Of a stretch of DNA of 64,000 nucleotides, positions 18,337-27,211 are shown piece after piece. The DNA lies in NCBI RefSeq assembly GCF_000153725.1, contig NZ_DS022277.1, positions 441,470-505,469 of the forward strand, read 5' to 3'. The notes under the pieces are model-generated. The model saw only the letters and a list, made by a program, of their open reading frames with translations, made no database searches and was not told the DNA's origin. Source of the stretch: Salipiger bermudensis HTCC2601. GTDB lineage: Bacteria > Pseudomonadota > Alphaproteobacteria > Rhodobacterales > Rhodobacteraceae. The translations under genes were made by a program, and so were the position numbers. How positions within the stretch are numbered: the stretch's first letter is position 1; every line of letters begins with the position of its first letter.

Positions 18337-19719
18337 TTATTGCCCTCTCAAGCGCTGAAAAATCGCGATTATGGAGGTTTCGGTCCCGGCCGAAGACTTC
18401 GCCACCGACCGCAGGATCAGCTGTTGGACGGCATAGCTGAGCGAGGCCCCGAGCGCCGCGCCACTGGCGCCGCCAAGCACCCCGCCAAGAGCCGTCGCCC
18501 CGACCATGATCCCGGTGCTGAGCCCGGCCACCCAGAAGATCACGTCCTGACGCCCGGTGACGTTCAGCACGATCTGCGCCGGCCCGAACACCGCATCCGA
18601 GGCCGGGATGATCAGCAGGATCAACAACGGCGCAAGCGAGGCGCGGTATTCCGGCCCGAAGAGCTCGAGCGCCATGCCGCCGAACACGGCAATCACCGCC
18701 GCACCGGCGACCAGTCCGGCGATCTTGAGGCGCGCCGCGTTATCCAAAAGCTCGGCCACGCGATCCGCATCCTTGGCATGCAGCGCACGGGACAGCTGCG
18801 GGCTCGTCGAGATGTCGACCGCCTTCATGGCGAAATAGACGAAGGCCATGATCGACAGCGCAAGCGCGAGGTAGCCGACCTGCGCCGGGGCCAGGACGAG
18901 CCCTGCGGCCGCCACGACCACGTGCTTGAGATTGTCGCGCAGCATCAGAAGCGGTGCCATCATGGCGCCGGTGGCAAACCACTTGCGGGCCTCGTCATAC
19001 TGCTTTGGCACGCCCGCGGCGAAACCGAAGGTCTTGCGCAGGAGCAACGCCTGTACCAGCGCGGTGACGGCAAAGGCCGCAAGAAACAGCAGCATGTAGA
19101 CGGTCAATCCTGGCCGCGCACCGCTGAGCCAGATCAGTGCCACCAGGAGGAAGATCACCGCCGGCCGCACCAGCATGATCGGAACCCCGCCGCGCAGCAC
19201 CTGCCCGAGCGCCGTGGCATGGCGCCCGTAGACCCGCGTCATCGCCACCACCGGCGCCGCGACAACGGTCACGGCAACGACACCGAGCATGGCTTCGTCG
19301 CTCCCGAAGGCCCCGGCCCACCACGCCAGCGCGGCGACAATGGCCGATGCCAGCGTCAGCCCGAGGATGGTCATCCGGTTGAGGCGGATGAAGCCCGCCG
19401 CACGCCCCGACTGGCCGGTCTCGCGATACTGCACCAGATACTTGATCGAGCCGGATTCGAGGTTCAACGCCAGGAACACCGACAGCAGCATGATCCAGGC
19501 GAAGGCGGACATGATTAGACCGAACTCGGTCGGCGTGGTGATACGGGCGAGGATCAGCGTGTAACCAAGGGTGAGCACATTGCCCAGCACGCGGGCACCA
19601 ACCAGCGATAGTGCCTTTTGCAGCGTCCCGCCGCGCCCCGATCGCCCACCTGCCGCCGCGGCCTCCGGGTTCCCCACGGGAGCGTGTCTTGACCCGTTGC
19701 GCCGAATCCTGAACAACAA
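18337..19719 (-). CDS. Wzx-type polysaccharide flippase
   Basis: This is a multispanning membrane protein of the MOP exporter superfamily (polysaccharide biosynthesis/oligosaccharide flippase), 460 aa from the chosen start, with about twelve to fourteen hydrophobic segments beginning SLVGARVLGNVLTLGYTLIL. The start is an inference: a TTG at 19719 lies 6 bp after a perfect GGAGGA. The frame remains open to an ATG at 20022, but that would overlap the divergent hydrolase gene and adds about 100 low-complexity, non-family residues. It moves the completed lipid-linked repeat unit across the inner membrane. The ExoP gene lies 201 bp downstream and may have its own promoter. Confidence 0.86.
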   Translation of the reverse strand: MLFRIRRNGSRHAPVGNPEAAAAGGRSGRGGTLQKALSLVGARVLGNVLTLGYTLILARITTPTEFGLIMSAFAWIMLLSVFLALNLESGSIKYLVQYRETGQSGRAAGFIRLNRMTILGLTLASAIVAALAWWAGAFGSDEAMLGVVAVTVVAAPVVAMTRVYGRHATALGQVLRGGVPIMLVRPAVIFLLVALIWLSGARPGLTVYMLLFLAAFAVTALVQALLLRKTFGFAAGVPKQYDEARKWFATGAMMAPLLMLRDNLKHVVVAAAGLVLAPAQVGYLALALSIMAFVYFAMKAVDISTSPQLSRALHAKDADRVAELLDNAARLKIAGLVAGAAVIAVFGGMALELFGPEYRASLAPLLILLIIPASDAVFGPAQIVLNVTGRQDVIFWVAGLSTGIMVGATALGGVLGGASGAALGASLSYAVQQLILRSVAKSSAGTETSIIAIFQRLRGQ

Positions 19720-19871
19720 ATCCAATCCTCCAAAAAGAGCGTGATCGAAAATTCGCAAGATCCCGCACGGGATTAACCCGCTCCGTGCGCTATACCAATT
19801 CGACCATTCTGCAAACGCAGAAATCATTCGGCCCTCTGCTTTTTCCAGCCCTGTCTTCAGGAGCCCACCAC
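19720..19871. promoter_or_regulatory. divergent promoter region, flippase / GH16
   Basis: This 152-bp stretch lies between the flippase TTG start and the ATG of the Sec-exported hydrolase. Both genes are read outward from it, so promoters for both strands are expected here. It contains GGAGGA, the flippase ribosome site, at 19726-19731. I could not assign -35/-10 boxes with confidence. Confidence 0.5.
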
Positions 19872-21878
19872 ATGCGTATTCACTGTGCAGCCCTCGCACT
19901 TCTTCTCGCCCCCGGCACATTGCTTGCCGGCCCGGATCTGTCCGGCACGATTTCCATACTAGACGAAACCTTCGACGGCCCTCTGAACCGCTATGACGGG
20001 CGGTCGGGCCTCTGGTCGACACTGCCGCGACGGGGAAACCTGATGACCAACGCAGCGGAAACCGTGTTCATCGACCACGGCGTGCTCGGCGAGGAGGCGG
20101 ACGCGCTGCTTCCGAAGGTGCACGAGATCACCCCGGAGGGCCTGGCCCTGCGCACGGTGGCAATCCCGGATGACGTGCTACCGGCGCTGCGCGATTACAT
20201 GAAGGCGACCCGGCAGGGCAATCAGGCCGACAAGATCCGTTTCGGCACCGGGGAGATCACCACCGCGCACACCTGGTCCCAGACCTATGGCTATTTCGAG
20301 ATCGAGGCCCGCATCCCGCGCGGGCGCGGCCGCTGGCCGGCCTTCTGGCTGACCTATGCGGGGCTTGGCTGGCCCCCGGAAATCGACTTCTTCGAAGCTT
20401 ACGGAGAAGGCATCGGCAGGCCGACCAAGAAAGACGGGCGTTTCAACACCTCGGTCCATTTCGACGCCCGCGGCGAAGGCCGCGAAGAGATCTACAGCAC
20501 CGATATCGAAAACCCCTATGCGGACCCCGGCACCGATCCGAAACCGAACGAGCGCCCGCGCGGCGACCGATCGGTCTACACCTTCAACAAGTACCAGGAC
20601 TCGGCCGAGTACGGGGCCGATATCTACAGCGATTTCCATATCTTCGCTGGCACCTGGACGCCCGAGAAAGTGACGTTCTACTTCGGCAAGGACCGCGACT
20701 CGCTGCGCGAGATCTACACCGCCCCGACCGCGGAAGACGTACACTCGCCGATGTTCCTGATCGCCAATGACCAGTTCACCGCAAGGGGTGGGTGGTGGCC
20801 GGCTCCGGAGGAAACGCTCGAGCAGGTGCTGGCGCCCGAGAACGCCTACATGATCCGGCGAATCCGGGTTCGGGCCTTCGAGCCCGAGCTCCAACTCGAC
20901 ATGGCGGCGGGCACGTCGGCCTATGACGACCGCGACAGCGTCATTCTCGATACGCCGGGCGACGACACCATCGCACCGGCAGCAGGATTCGACGTGATCA
21001 CCCTGACCGGCGGCGCCGACCTCATCCACCTGCAGCGCGGCAAATCCAACAAGATCATCCGCGGCTTCGACGCCGACGACCGCATCATCTTCGACAGCTA
21101 CCCGTTCGTCGATGCCAAGGATGTCATGACCCGTCTGACGCAGGTCGGAGCGGATGTCTGGCTTCCGAGCGGTGCTGATCCGGGCTGGCCGTCGACGGTG
21201 ATCTTCCGGGATCGCGACGTGGCCGATTTCAGCGCCGATCAGTTCGAGAGCCGCTGGCCGGTGTCGCTCGACCTCTGGCGCGCCGAGGCCAAGCGCAGCC
21301 GGCGCCCGGAGTTCGATATTGACGGCGACGGCCGCCTCACCGGAGGCCCCGACGGCAGCTGGCTCAACGACCAGGGCCGCGCCATCGAGATAACCGGCGG
21401 GCCGGGGCATGACCGTTTCGTGATCGCCAGCCGCGAGAGCAACGTGGTCGAGCCGTCCGCGGGAAGCATCGACCGTATCGACACCATGATCCCGCTCGAT
21501 CTGCCAGCCAATGTCGAGCACGGCGTCGCACGCCGCCCCGACGCGCTGCTCAGGGGTGGTTCCGGGAACGATCGGCTCGAGGCCGCCTCTCCCCGCGCCC
21601 TTTTGCAGGGCGATGAAGGCGACGATCTCTTTGTCATCGCCCCGAATGCCACCAACGTGACCATCCGCCTCCGTGCCGGAGACGGGCACGACCGGATCCG
21701 GGGCGCCGCCTCGCAGGCGCTTCTGGCGATGGGCCCGGGCCTGCTCGCGCGGCGCTCCGAGTGGCGTCTGACCGAGGTGCCCGAAGGGACCCTCCTCACC
21801 CTGGGTGACGATCAGAGCCTCCTGATCGAAGGCCTGGACGAGACAGCGGTGCAGGCAATTCTCCCCGCAACGGACTGA
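19872..21878 (+). CDS. Sec-secreted glycoside hydrolase family 16 protein (ExoK-like)
   Basis: This is a 668-aa protein. A clear signal peptide (MRIHCAALALLLAPGTLLAG, cleavage near residue 19) decides the start; the frame extends 29 codons upstream, but that would bury the signal. A GH16 domain (about 25-340) carries the intact catalytic signature PPEIDFFEAYG with Glu170, Asp172 and Glu175. A beta-roll-like module (about 360-460) with GGADLIHL and LTQVGADVWL is clearly related to the matching module of the protein at 345. Further degenerate glycine/aspartate motifs follow (GGPGHDRFVI, GGSGNDRLE). It probably cleaves nascent or exported polymer, as ExoK does, setting product length. It is divergent from the flippase and ends at a strong bidirectional terminator. 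Confidence 0.9.
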   Translation: MRIHCAALALLLAPGTLLAGPDLSGTISILDETFDGPLNRYDGRSGLWSTLPRRGNLMTNAAETVFIDHGVLGEEADALLPKVHEITPEGLALRTVAIPDDVLPALRDYMKATRQGNQADKIRFGTGEITTAHTWSQTYGYFEIEARIPRGRGRWPAFWLTYAGLGWPPEIDFFEAYGEGIGRPTKKDGRFNTSVHFDARGEGREEIYSTDIENPYADPGTDPKPNERPRGDRSVYTFNKYQDSAEYGADIYSDFHIFAGTWTPEKVTFYFGKDRDSLREIYTAPTAEDVHSPMFLIANDQFTARGGWWPAPEETLEQVLAPENAYMIRRIRVRAFEPELQLDMAAGTSAYDDRDSVILDTPGDDTIAPAAGFDVITLTGGADLIHLQRGKSNKIIRGFDADDRIIFDSYPFVDAKDVMTRLTQVGADVWLPSGADPGWPSTVIFRDRDVADFSADQFESRWPVSLDLWRAEAKRSRRPEFDIDGDGRLTGGPDGSWLNDQGRAIEITGGPGHDRFVIASRESNVVEPSAGSIDRIDTMIPLDLPANVEHGVARRPDALLRGGSGNDRLEAASPRALLQGDEGDDLFVIAPNATNVTIRLRAGDGHDRIRGAASQALLAMGPGLLARRSEWRLTEVPEGTLLTLGDDQSLLIEGLDETAVQAILPATD

Positions 21879-21965
21879 CGACACGATCCGGCCGCGCCCG
21901 GGCACGTTGTTCCCGGTTCCTCGATGCGGCCGGCGGAAGGCGCACGAATAGCGCGGCGCAAACAG

Positions 21966-21998
21966 AAAGGCCCCGGACTGCGCCGGGGCCTTTCCTTT
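21966..21998. terminator. bidirectional terminator between GH16 and protease genes
   Basis: A perfect 11-bp stem (AAAGGCCCCGG with CCGGGGCCTTT, 6-nt loop) is followed by CCTTT on the plus strand and by CTGTTT on the minus strand. It sits between two convergent genes ending at 21878 and 22016 and probably serves both. Confidence 0.88.
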
Positions 21999-22015
21999 CG
22001 GGAGAGGGCCTTGGA

Positions 22016-24865
22016 TCAGGAGAGAAGGAAGCCCGAGCCGCTGCCGAAATCCTGCTCTTCGATGGTCAGACCGGTGACATCGTCACCAAGGATCTTGGCG
22101 ATGCGGTAGACCTCGTCACCGGCTTCGGCCTGAAGGAAGAAGGTGCCTTTCTTCTCGAACAGCGACAGCTCGACGCTGCCCGCGCCCTGCAGCCCCTCCA
22201 CCACGATCCTGTCGCCTTCCTCGGCGTTGAAATCGCGGATCACGTCCATCGAGGCATTGTCGGCCAGATCGAACACGAACGTATCCGCCCCGTCGCCGCC
22301 AAGCATCACGTCGCGCCCTGCTCCGCCGACCAGCAGATCGTTGCCATCGTCGCCACGCAGAACGTCGTTGCCTTCACCCCCGTAGAGGGAGTCGTCGCCG
22401 ACGCTGCCGATGAGCCGGTCACGATCGGCACCGCCGAAGATCCGGTCGTTTCCGTCACCGCCGTTGATGATATCTTCGCCGCCACCACCGTAGACGATAT
22501 CGTCGCCACCACCGGCAACCAGCTTGTCGTCGCCGGCCCCACCGTGAATGCGGTCAGCACCGCCGCGGCCAAAGATCGTGTCGTTGCCGCCCAGACCCGA
22601 CATGTCGTCACTTCCGTAATGTCCGCGCATCTGGTCGTCTCCGACTGTCCCGGTCTCAGTGCGGTCATATTCCGTACCGGTCTCCGGCGTGTCGTCCACC
22701 GGGGCCTCGGGCGTGTCCTCGACGGGCTCTTCCGGCGTTTCCTCGACCGCTTCCTCGGTCGGCACCTCGGGTTCGGGCGCGGTGACGGGATCCGGCTCGG
22801 GCACCGCCTCTACCGGCGCCTCGACCACGACCTCGTCTGGTGTCTCGACGACCACCGGCACGTCGCTCTCGCCATAGATGACGATCAACTGGGACACCGA
22901 GTAGGTGACGTCTTGGAAGGCGAAGAACTCGACATTCTTGACATGGCTCAGCGCGTTCTCATCGCCCTGCCGCATCAAGAAGGTGTAAGGATCGGCGAAG
23001 GCGCCCTCGATCTCGGTCGACAAGGCCGCGATCCGCAGCGTATCGACGCCAGCGCCACCGTCGATCGTGTCGTTACCCGAGGAGTAATGCAGCGAGTCGT
23101 CGCCGCGGCCGCCGGACAGGAGATTATCCCCATCGGTGCCGACAAGCGTATCGTCGCCGTCCCCGCCGAAGGCGTTCTCGATTGAGTCTGGCACGCCGAT
23201 CTTGAGCTTCACGCCAGCAATCTCGCTCGCGCTGGCCCCGCTCAGATCGATCAGGCTGTCACTGGTGACCGCCGCGGCATTGATCGCATCGATGCCGCCA
23301 TCCTTGTCCCAGAGCACCTGCCGATCCGACAGATCGGCGCCCTCATAGAGCGTCCCGAACTCATCGTTATAGACGTAGACATCGTCGGCCAGGCCATCGG
23401 TCTCGCCGTGCAACGTCAACGTGACGTTGTTCAGGCTCCCGGTCATGGCGCTGCCATCGATGTCGACGGAGTCGGGGTCGCGGTTGTAGATATCGACGGT
23501 CCAGGTGCCCTTGCCCATCTCGCCCATGCTGGCGACCGACGAGAACTCGAAGTTCCGCAGTGTGCCGATGAAGTCGCGATCCTCGATCGAATAGACCAGT
23601 TGCACGGTCGTGCCGTCGGGGCTGGTCAGATAAACATCGAGATCACCGGTAAAGCGCCAGGTCAGCCCCATCGCGAGCTCGACATGCTCGACCTCGATGT
23701 CTTCGGTCACCTCGATATCGTAGGAGATATGATCGTTGCTCCCGGCCTTCAGCACGGCATCGCTCTTGCCCTTCACCTCGACGGTATCGAGGCCCTCGAG
23801 GGTCTTCTGCGTGGTCCACGTCTCGGCAAGGCGCACGGCATCATGCACGTTGAGAAAACCGAAGCCCGTGGAGTCGCTGAAGTGCTGGCCACCGCCGTTG
23901 AAATCATCGGCGCCGTTGGTGATCCAGCCGTTGCCGACCGACAGCTCGTCGGTCAAGCCGTCGCGCCGCGCCGAAAGCGACAGGATCTTCTGGATGTCGC
24001 GATAGCCGAGGTCCGGGTTCGCCTCGAGCATCAGCGCGATGGTGGCTGACACCGCCGGAGCGGCAAACGAGGTGCCCGACACGTAGGAATAGCCGTTCGG
24101 CGCCGTGCTGAGGACATTCTCGGCCGGAGCCGAGATCAACACGTTCGCGCCAAGGCTGGTCTTGTCCCAGGCATCGCCCTCTGCAGTCACACCGCCGACC
24201 GCGATGGTGTAGGGCGAGTTCTGGAAGTTGTGATAGTTCGACGATCCGTAGGTTCCACCGTTGCCGGCCGAGAACACGATGCTCGTGCCCAGCCCGTCGC
24301 GTCCGGTTTCGACCACATGCCTGAGCGTCGCTTCCATCTCGGCCCCGTCTTCGCCGAGCCAGAACCGGTCGGAGAAATTGCTCGCGAAGCTCCAGCTGTT
24401 GTTGACGACGTCGAGCGCGACCGATGCGCGAAGCGCCTGCAGCACGTTCTCGACGGCGTTGCTGCTGCCGTAATCGATGCCGAACCCGACCAGCGTCACA
24501 CCAGGCGCAATCCCCACGGAGCCGGTGCCATTGCCGCCCTCGGCCGCGATGACACCCGCCACCGTTGTCCCGTGCCGGTCGGTGATATCGCGCGACCGCA
24601 GCGACAGGTCGCCGCTTTCAAGCGCGAAATTGTAGTCGAGGCTTGTGTCGTAGGCTCCCAGATCCTCGTGCGTGTAATCGATCTGCGAGTCGATCACGCC
24701 GACCTTCACACCCTCACCAGTATAGTCTTCCCAGACAGACGCGACGTCCACTTTGACGTCGGATTTGCCCGATCCTTCAAGATACCAGGTCTCTCCAACC
24801 CGTTCGTCAGAGAGAAACTCATCCGCAATTCCCGCCCCCAGAATCTTGGCCTGCAGTGTCTGCAT
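22016..24865 (-). CDS. RTX subtilisin-like serine protease with P-domain
   Basis: This is a 949-aa secreted protease of family S8. The catalytic triad is visible: Asp59 (VKVGVIDSQIDYTHEDL), His98 (DRHGTTVAGVIAA) and Ser266 (SGTSFAAPAVSA), with Asn202 (SAGNGG) as oxyanion residue. A proprotein-convertase P-domain follows (about 335-460), then a first RTX cluster (about 560-600). A Pro/Glu/Val/Thr-rich linker (about 690-760) leads to a second RTX cluster and a C-terminal tail. With no signal peptide and C-terminal RTX repeats, type I secretion is likely. I set the start at the ATG 9 bp after AAAGGAAA; the frame continues 44 codons upstream without a ribosome site. It could process extracellular or surface proteins, including the RTX proteins of this locus (inference). 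Confidence 0.9.
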   Translation of the reverse strand: MQTLQAKILGAGIADEFLSDERVGETWYLEGSGKSDVKVDVASVWEDYTGEGVKVGVIDSQIDYTHEDLGAYDTSLDYNFALESGDLSLRSRDITDRHGTTVAGVIAAEGGNGTGSVGIAPGVTLVGFGIDYGSSNAVENVLQALRASVALDVVNNSWSFASNFSDRFWLGEDGAEMEATLRHVVETGRDGLGTSIVFSAGNGGTYGSSNYHNFQNSPYTIAVGGVTAEGDAWDKTSLGANVLISAPAENVLSTAPNGYSYVSGTSFAAPAVSATIALMLEANPDLGYRDIQKILSLSARRDGLTDELSVGNGWITNGADDFNGGGQHFSDSTGFGFLNVHDAVRLAETWTTQKTLEGLDTVEVKGKSDAVLKAGSNDHISYDIEVTEDIEVEHVELAMGLTWRFTGDLDVYLTSPDGTTVQLVYSIEDRDFIGTLRNFEFSSVASMGEMGKGTWTVDIYNRDPDSVDIDGSAMTGSLNNVTLTLHGETDGLADDVYVYNDEFGTLYEGADLSDRQVLWDKDGGIDAINAAAVTSDSLIDLSGASASEIAGVKLKIGVPDSIENAFGGDGDDTLVGTDGDNLLSGGRGDDSLHYSSGNDTIDGGAGVDTLRIAALSTEIEGAFADPYTFLMRQGDENALSHVKNVEFFAFQDVTYSVSQLIVIYGESDVPVVVETPDEVVVEAPVEAVPEPDPVTAPEPEVPTEEAVEETPEEPVEDTPEAPVDDTPETGTEYDRTETGTVGDDQMRGHYGSDDMSGLGGNDTIFGRGGADRIHGGAGDDKLVAGGGDDIVYGGGGEDIINGGDGNDRIFGGADRDRLIGSVGDDSLYGGEGNDVLRGDDGNDLLVGGAGRDVMLGGDGADTFVFDLADNASMDVIRDFNAEEGDRIVVEGLQGAGSVELSLFEKKGTFFLQAEAGDEVYRIAKILGDDVTGLTIEEQDFGSGSGFLLS

Positions 24866-25555
24866 GTTCAACTTTCCTTTGGTCGTAGCTTGTGCCGCGA
24901 GTGCCGCGGGTTTTCGTTCCCAGGGGCCAAAATCGTGGGGAATGCGGACGAATTTCGGGCACGGTCGGGCGTTTTGCGGGACATTTCTGAGTGGCATTGA
25001 GACAAAGTTTAGTCTCGCCGGACGTGAGTTTGCCTGAAACTAGATCGCCGCCATTCACCCAAGGGTTGATCACCTGTCACCTCAAAGGAGACCAGCGTGA
25101 ACAAGGGCTTAGCGCGATGGCTGATCTGCGACGTTGCGCCGCGATGCGGCTGCAGAGTGGCGTGCTGCATGGCGGCATGAGGGCGATATTGCGGCGGCGC
25201 TCCTTGCAGCGTCCAGATCCGGCGCCGCGCACGAAAAGATCGCGCCGGAGCCAATCGTGGCCGCCGAACGGCGCGGGTTCGCGTCGCAGGCGCGGTGCGA
25301 ATCTCATGATCATGCTGAAAGCAGCGCGACAGGCTGGCGAGAGTTGCAGCCGCTCACGATCCCGTGAGGGTTGATCCGTGCAGCGGGGAATCTCTAAAGC
25401 AATAGAAATCTTAAGAAATGGTAATCACGTTTCACCTTCAGAAACTTTTATGCGACAAAAACGCCTATTTCCCGCGATTTCGGCAAATATTGTTCTCCGA
25501 TCAGAAACGCTTGCGGTATTGTTCTTGGACCGCCCATTGGAATTGGGAGAGCAGA
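24866..25555. other. 690-bp noncoding stretch between protease and small membrane protein
   Basis: No gene of coding character is visible. The part next to the protease (24866-25080) should hold its promoter; it includes a short hairpin-forming GAGAC...GTCTC inverted repeat near 25007-25018. The middle (25080-25330) is GC-rich without a credible start site. The right part (about 25380-25500) is AT-rich and probably carries the promoter of the plus-strand gene at 25556. Confidence 0.45.
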
Positions 25556-25822
25556 ATGGACGCGGACAATCAATACAATGCGCCGGCAGGCGAATATGAG
25601 AGCTGTCGCAGCATGCGCGCCTCGGAGCTTCCGGTTCGCAGCGGCGAGGCGATCTTGGCGGCGATGTGCGCCATACCGGTCGCCTTCCTAGTGGCCGCCC
25701 TCACCAGTCTTCACTTCAAGCTCGAGCTTGCCCCCGCGCTGGCGCTCTACACACTGGTCGGCAGTGTGGTCATGTTCGGTCTTCTCGCCTACAGGCTCTG
25801 GCGCGCAGGCCCCCGGCGCTGA
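25556..25822 (+). CDS. small membrane protein of unknown function
   Basis: This is an 88-aa protein with a polar N-terminus (about 1-28) and two hydrophobic segments: AILAAMCAIPVAFLVAALTS and a second, about 60-80, LALYTLVGSVVMFGLLAYRL. It ends in RAGPRR, suggesting a two-pass inner-membrane protein with the basic tail in the cytoplasm. I chose the ATG at 25556 because GGGAG lies about 6 bp upstream; the frame continues upstream into AT-rich noncoding DNA. I do not recognise the family. It stands alone, followed by a strong terminator and facing exoY, so an accessory or regulatory role in polysaccharide synthesis is possible but unproved. Confidence 0.65.
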   Translation: MDADNQYNAPAGEYESCRSMRASELPVRSGEAILAAMCAIPVAFLVAALTSLHFKLELAPALALYTLVGSVVMFGLLAYRLWRAGPRR

Positions 25823-25870
25823 TGCGAGCGTCGCAGCGCTCCGACCCGCGGGCCACCCGTCCAAATACGA

Positions 25871-25898
25871 AAAACGCCGAGGCAAGCCTCGGCGTTTT
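25871..25898. terminator. bidirectional terminator, small membrane protein / exoY
   Basis: A perfect 12-bp stem (AAAACGCCGAGG with CCTCGGCGTTTT, loop CAAG) has T-runs on both strands at its base. It lies 48 bp after the stop of the plus-strand gene at 25822 and 43 bp after the stop of exoY on the minus strand. A second, shorter hairpin (CGGACCG-TTA-CGGTCCG) lies between it and the exoY stop. Confidence 0.92.
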
Positions 25899-25941
25899 CA
25901 TCAGATCCAATCAGTACGGACCGTTACGGTCCGAACTGCGT

Positions 25942-26625
25942 TTACATTCCGGTCTTGCCGAGCACTGCACCCACTGTGAGGAACAGGATGCGGACATCGC
26001 CCATGAGCGAAACACCGTTGTGGTAGGCCACATCGAGTTGAACGCGCTCCTCGTAGGAGACGTCGTTCCGGCCGGAGACCTGCCAGAGGCCGGTGATGCC
26101 CGGACGCATGGCAAGGTAGGCCCATGCGGCACCGCCATAGCGCTGGAGTTCGGGTTCGGTCACCGGGCGCGGGCCGATCAGGCTCATCTCGCCGCGCAGC
26201 ACGTTCCAGATCTGCGGCAGTTCATCCAGCGAACTGCGGCGCAGGAACGCACCAAGCCGCGTGACGCGGGGATCGTTGCGCAGCTTGCGGTCGCGCTCCC
26301 ACTCGGCGCGGGCGGCGGGATCGTTGCGGAGCAGCTCCTCGAGACGCTCCTGTGCGTCCGGCACCATGGTGCGGATCTTCCAGCAACGGAACTGGGTCCC
26401 ATTGCGACCGACGCGCTTGTGACCGAAGAAGCCTGGACCACCCTCGGCCCGGACGGCGATGTAAAGAACCGCGATGACCGGCAGCAGAATGGGCAGCATC
26501 AGAATGGAGAGGACGATGTCGAAAGCGCGCTTGGTAAAGCTTCCGTTGCGGGCCGACCGCAGATCGTTCGACCTGTCCGACCCTGCGGTGACGATGTCGT
26601 TCACATTGGTAGAAGTGTTAGACAT
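25942..26625 (-). CDS. exoY: ExoY-type undecaprenyl-phosphate sugar-phosphate transferase
   Basis: This is a 227-aa initiating transferase of the bacterial sugar transferase family. One N-terminal membrane hairpin (SFTKRAFDIVLSILMLPILL) is followed by a cytoplasmic catalytic domain. Its family motifs are KRVGRNGTQFRCWKIRTM, LRRSSLDELPQIWNVLRGEM, the IGPRPV block and RPGITGLWQVSGRN. The short form without the N-terminal PglC/WbaP extension matches ExoY. It attaches the first sugar-1-phosphate (galactose or glucose in known relatives) to undecaprenyl phosphate and thereby starts repeat-unit assembly. It is monocistronic, with a long upstream region and a terminator, which suggests separate regulation of the committing step. 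Confidence 0.92.
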   Translation of the reverse strand: MSNTSTNVNDIVTAGSDRSNDLRSARNGSFTKRAFDIVLSILMLPILLPVIAVLYIAVRAEGGPGFFGHKRVGRNGTQFRCWKIRTMVPDAQERLEELLRNDPAARAEWERDRKLRNDPRVTRLGAFLRRSSLDELPQIWNVLRGEMSLIGPRPVTEPELQRYGGAAWAYLAMRPGITGLWQVSGRNDVSYEERVQLDVAYHNGVSLMGDVRILFLTVGAVLGKTGM

Positions 26626-27211
26626 TGAGACATCCTTAAAAGAAGAGCGCGGCGCCTAGAAAGCAGAGGGGCACCGATCGAAAACTATGGCCTGACGACG
26701 TCGAGCGCCGACCTTAAACATGATTTAGAACTACGCCATTCTGCAGCTGCAAACAAATCTGCATCCTTGCAGACGTCAGCAGCGCGAACGTGCGCCATTC
26801 GAAAAAAATCCTTCATATTCAACCCGTTACAAACGCGTCAGCAAACTCTTGTGCGATCAGAAGAAGAAAAAACTTTCTGCACCGCAGTAAAACGCGCCCC
26901 AAAAACGTCTCATCTGCACAATCATTAGTCAAGCAGGCTCACGCCATTATGTCCAAATTATGTCTACAGCGGCCCCATTTCGGGCCGCTGTTTCCGAACT
27001 GTCATGTCACCGCTCAAGCCAGCAGAGAATTCGATTCGATCCGACTCTGCCTGAGGTAGATAGACCCGCGTTTTTCGCCGACTCACCCGTCGGACCGCGC
27101 CCCGTCGAGGCGCCGTGCAGCCCTCGGTCGTTTCGCTCCACCGCGGTGGCACCCCGTCATACGCGAAGCGCCGCCAGATGGCGGCGCCCGTTGCGTCGAA
27201 AAGACGGTCGC
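26626..27211. promoter_or_regulatory. long AT-rich upstream region of exoY
   Basis: This is 586 bp without a credible gene. Bases about 26690-26960 are strikingly AT-rich for this replicon. They include a perfect TGCAGCTGCA palindrome at 26742-26751 followed closely by further TGCA elements (CTGCATCC, TTGCAGAC), a pattern that could be an operator cluster for exoY. Near the right end a GC-rich hairpin (GCGCCGCC-AGAT-GGCGGCGC, about 27168-27187) may terminate the operon ending at 27212. A CCACCGCGGTGG palindrome lies at about 27139-27150. Regulator identities cannot be inferred. Confidence 0.5.

Noticed and set aside
25083-25374. Overlapping short frames in the gap before the 88-aa gene
   Set aside because: Arginine/alanine-rich translations in all frames reflect GC content; no ribosome sites and no hydrophobic or conserved blocks.
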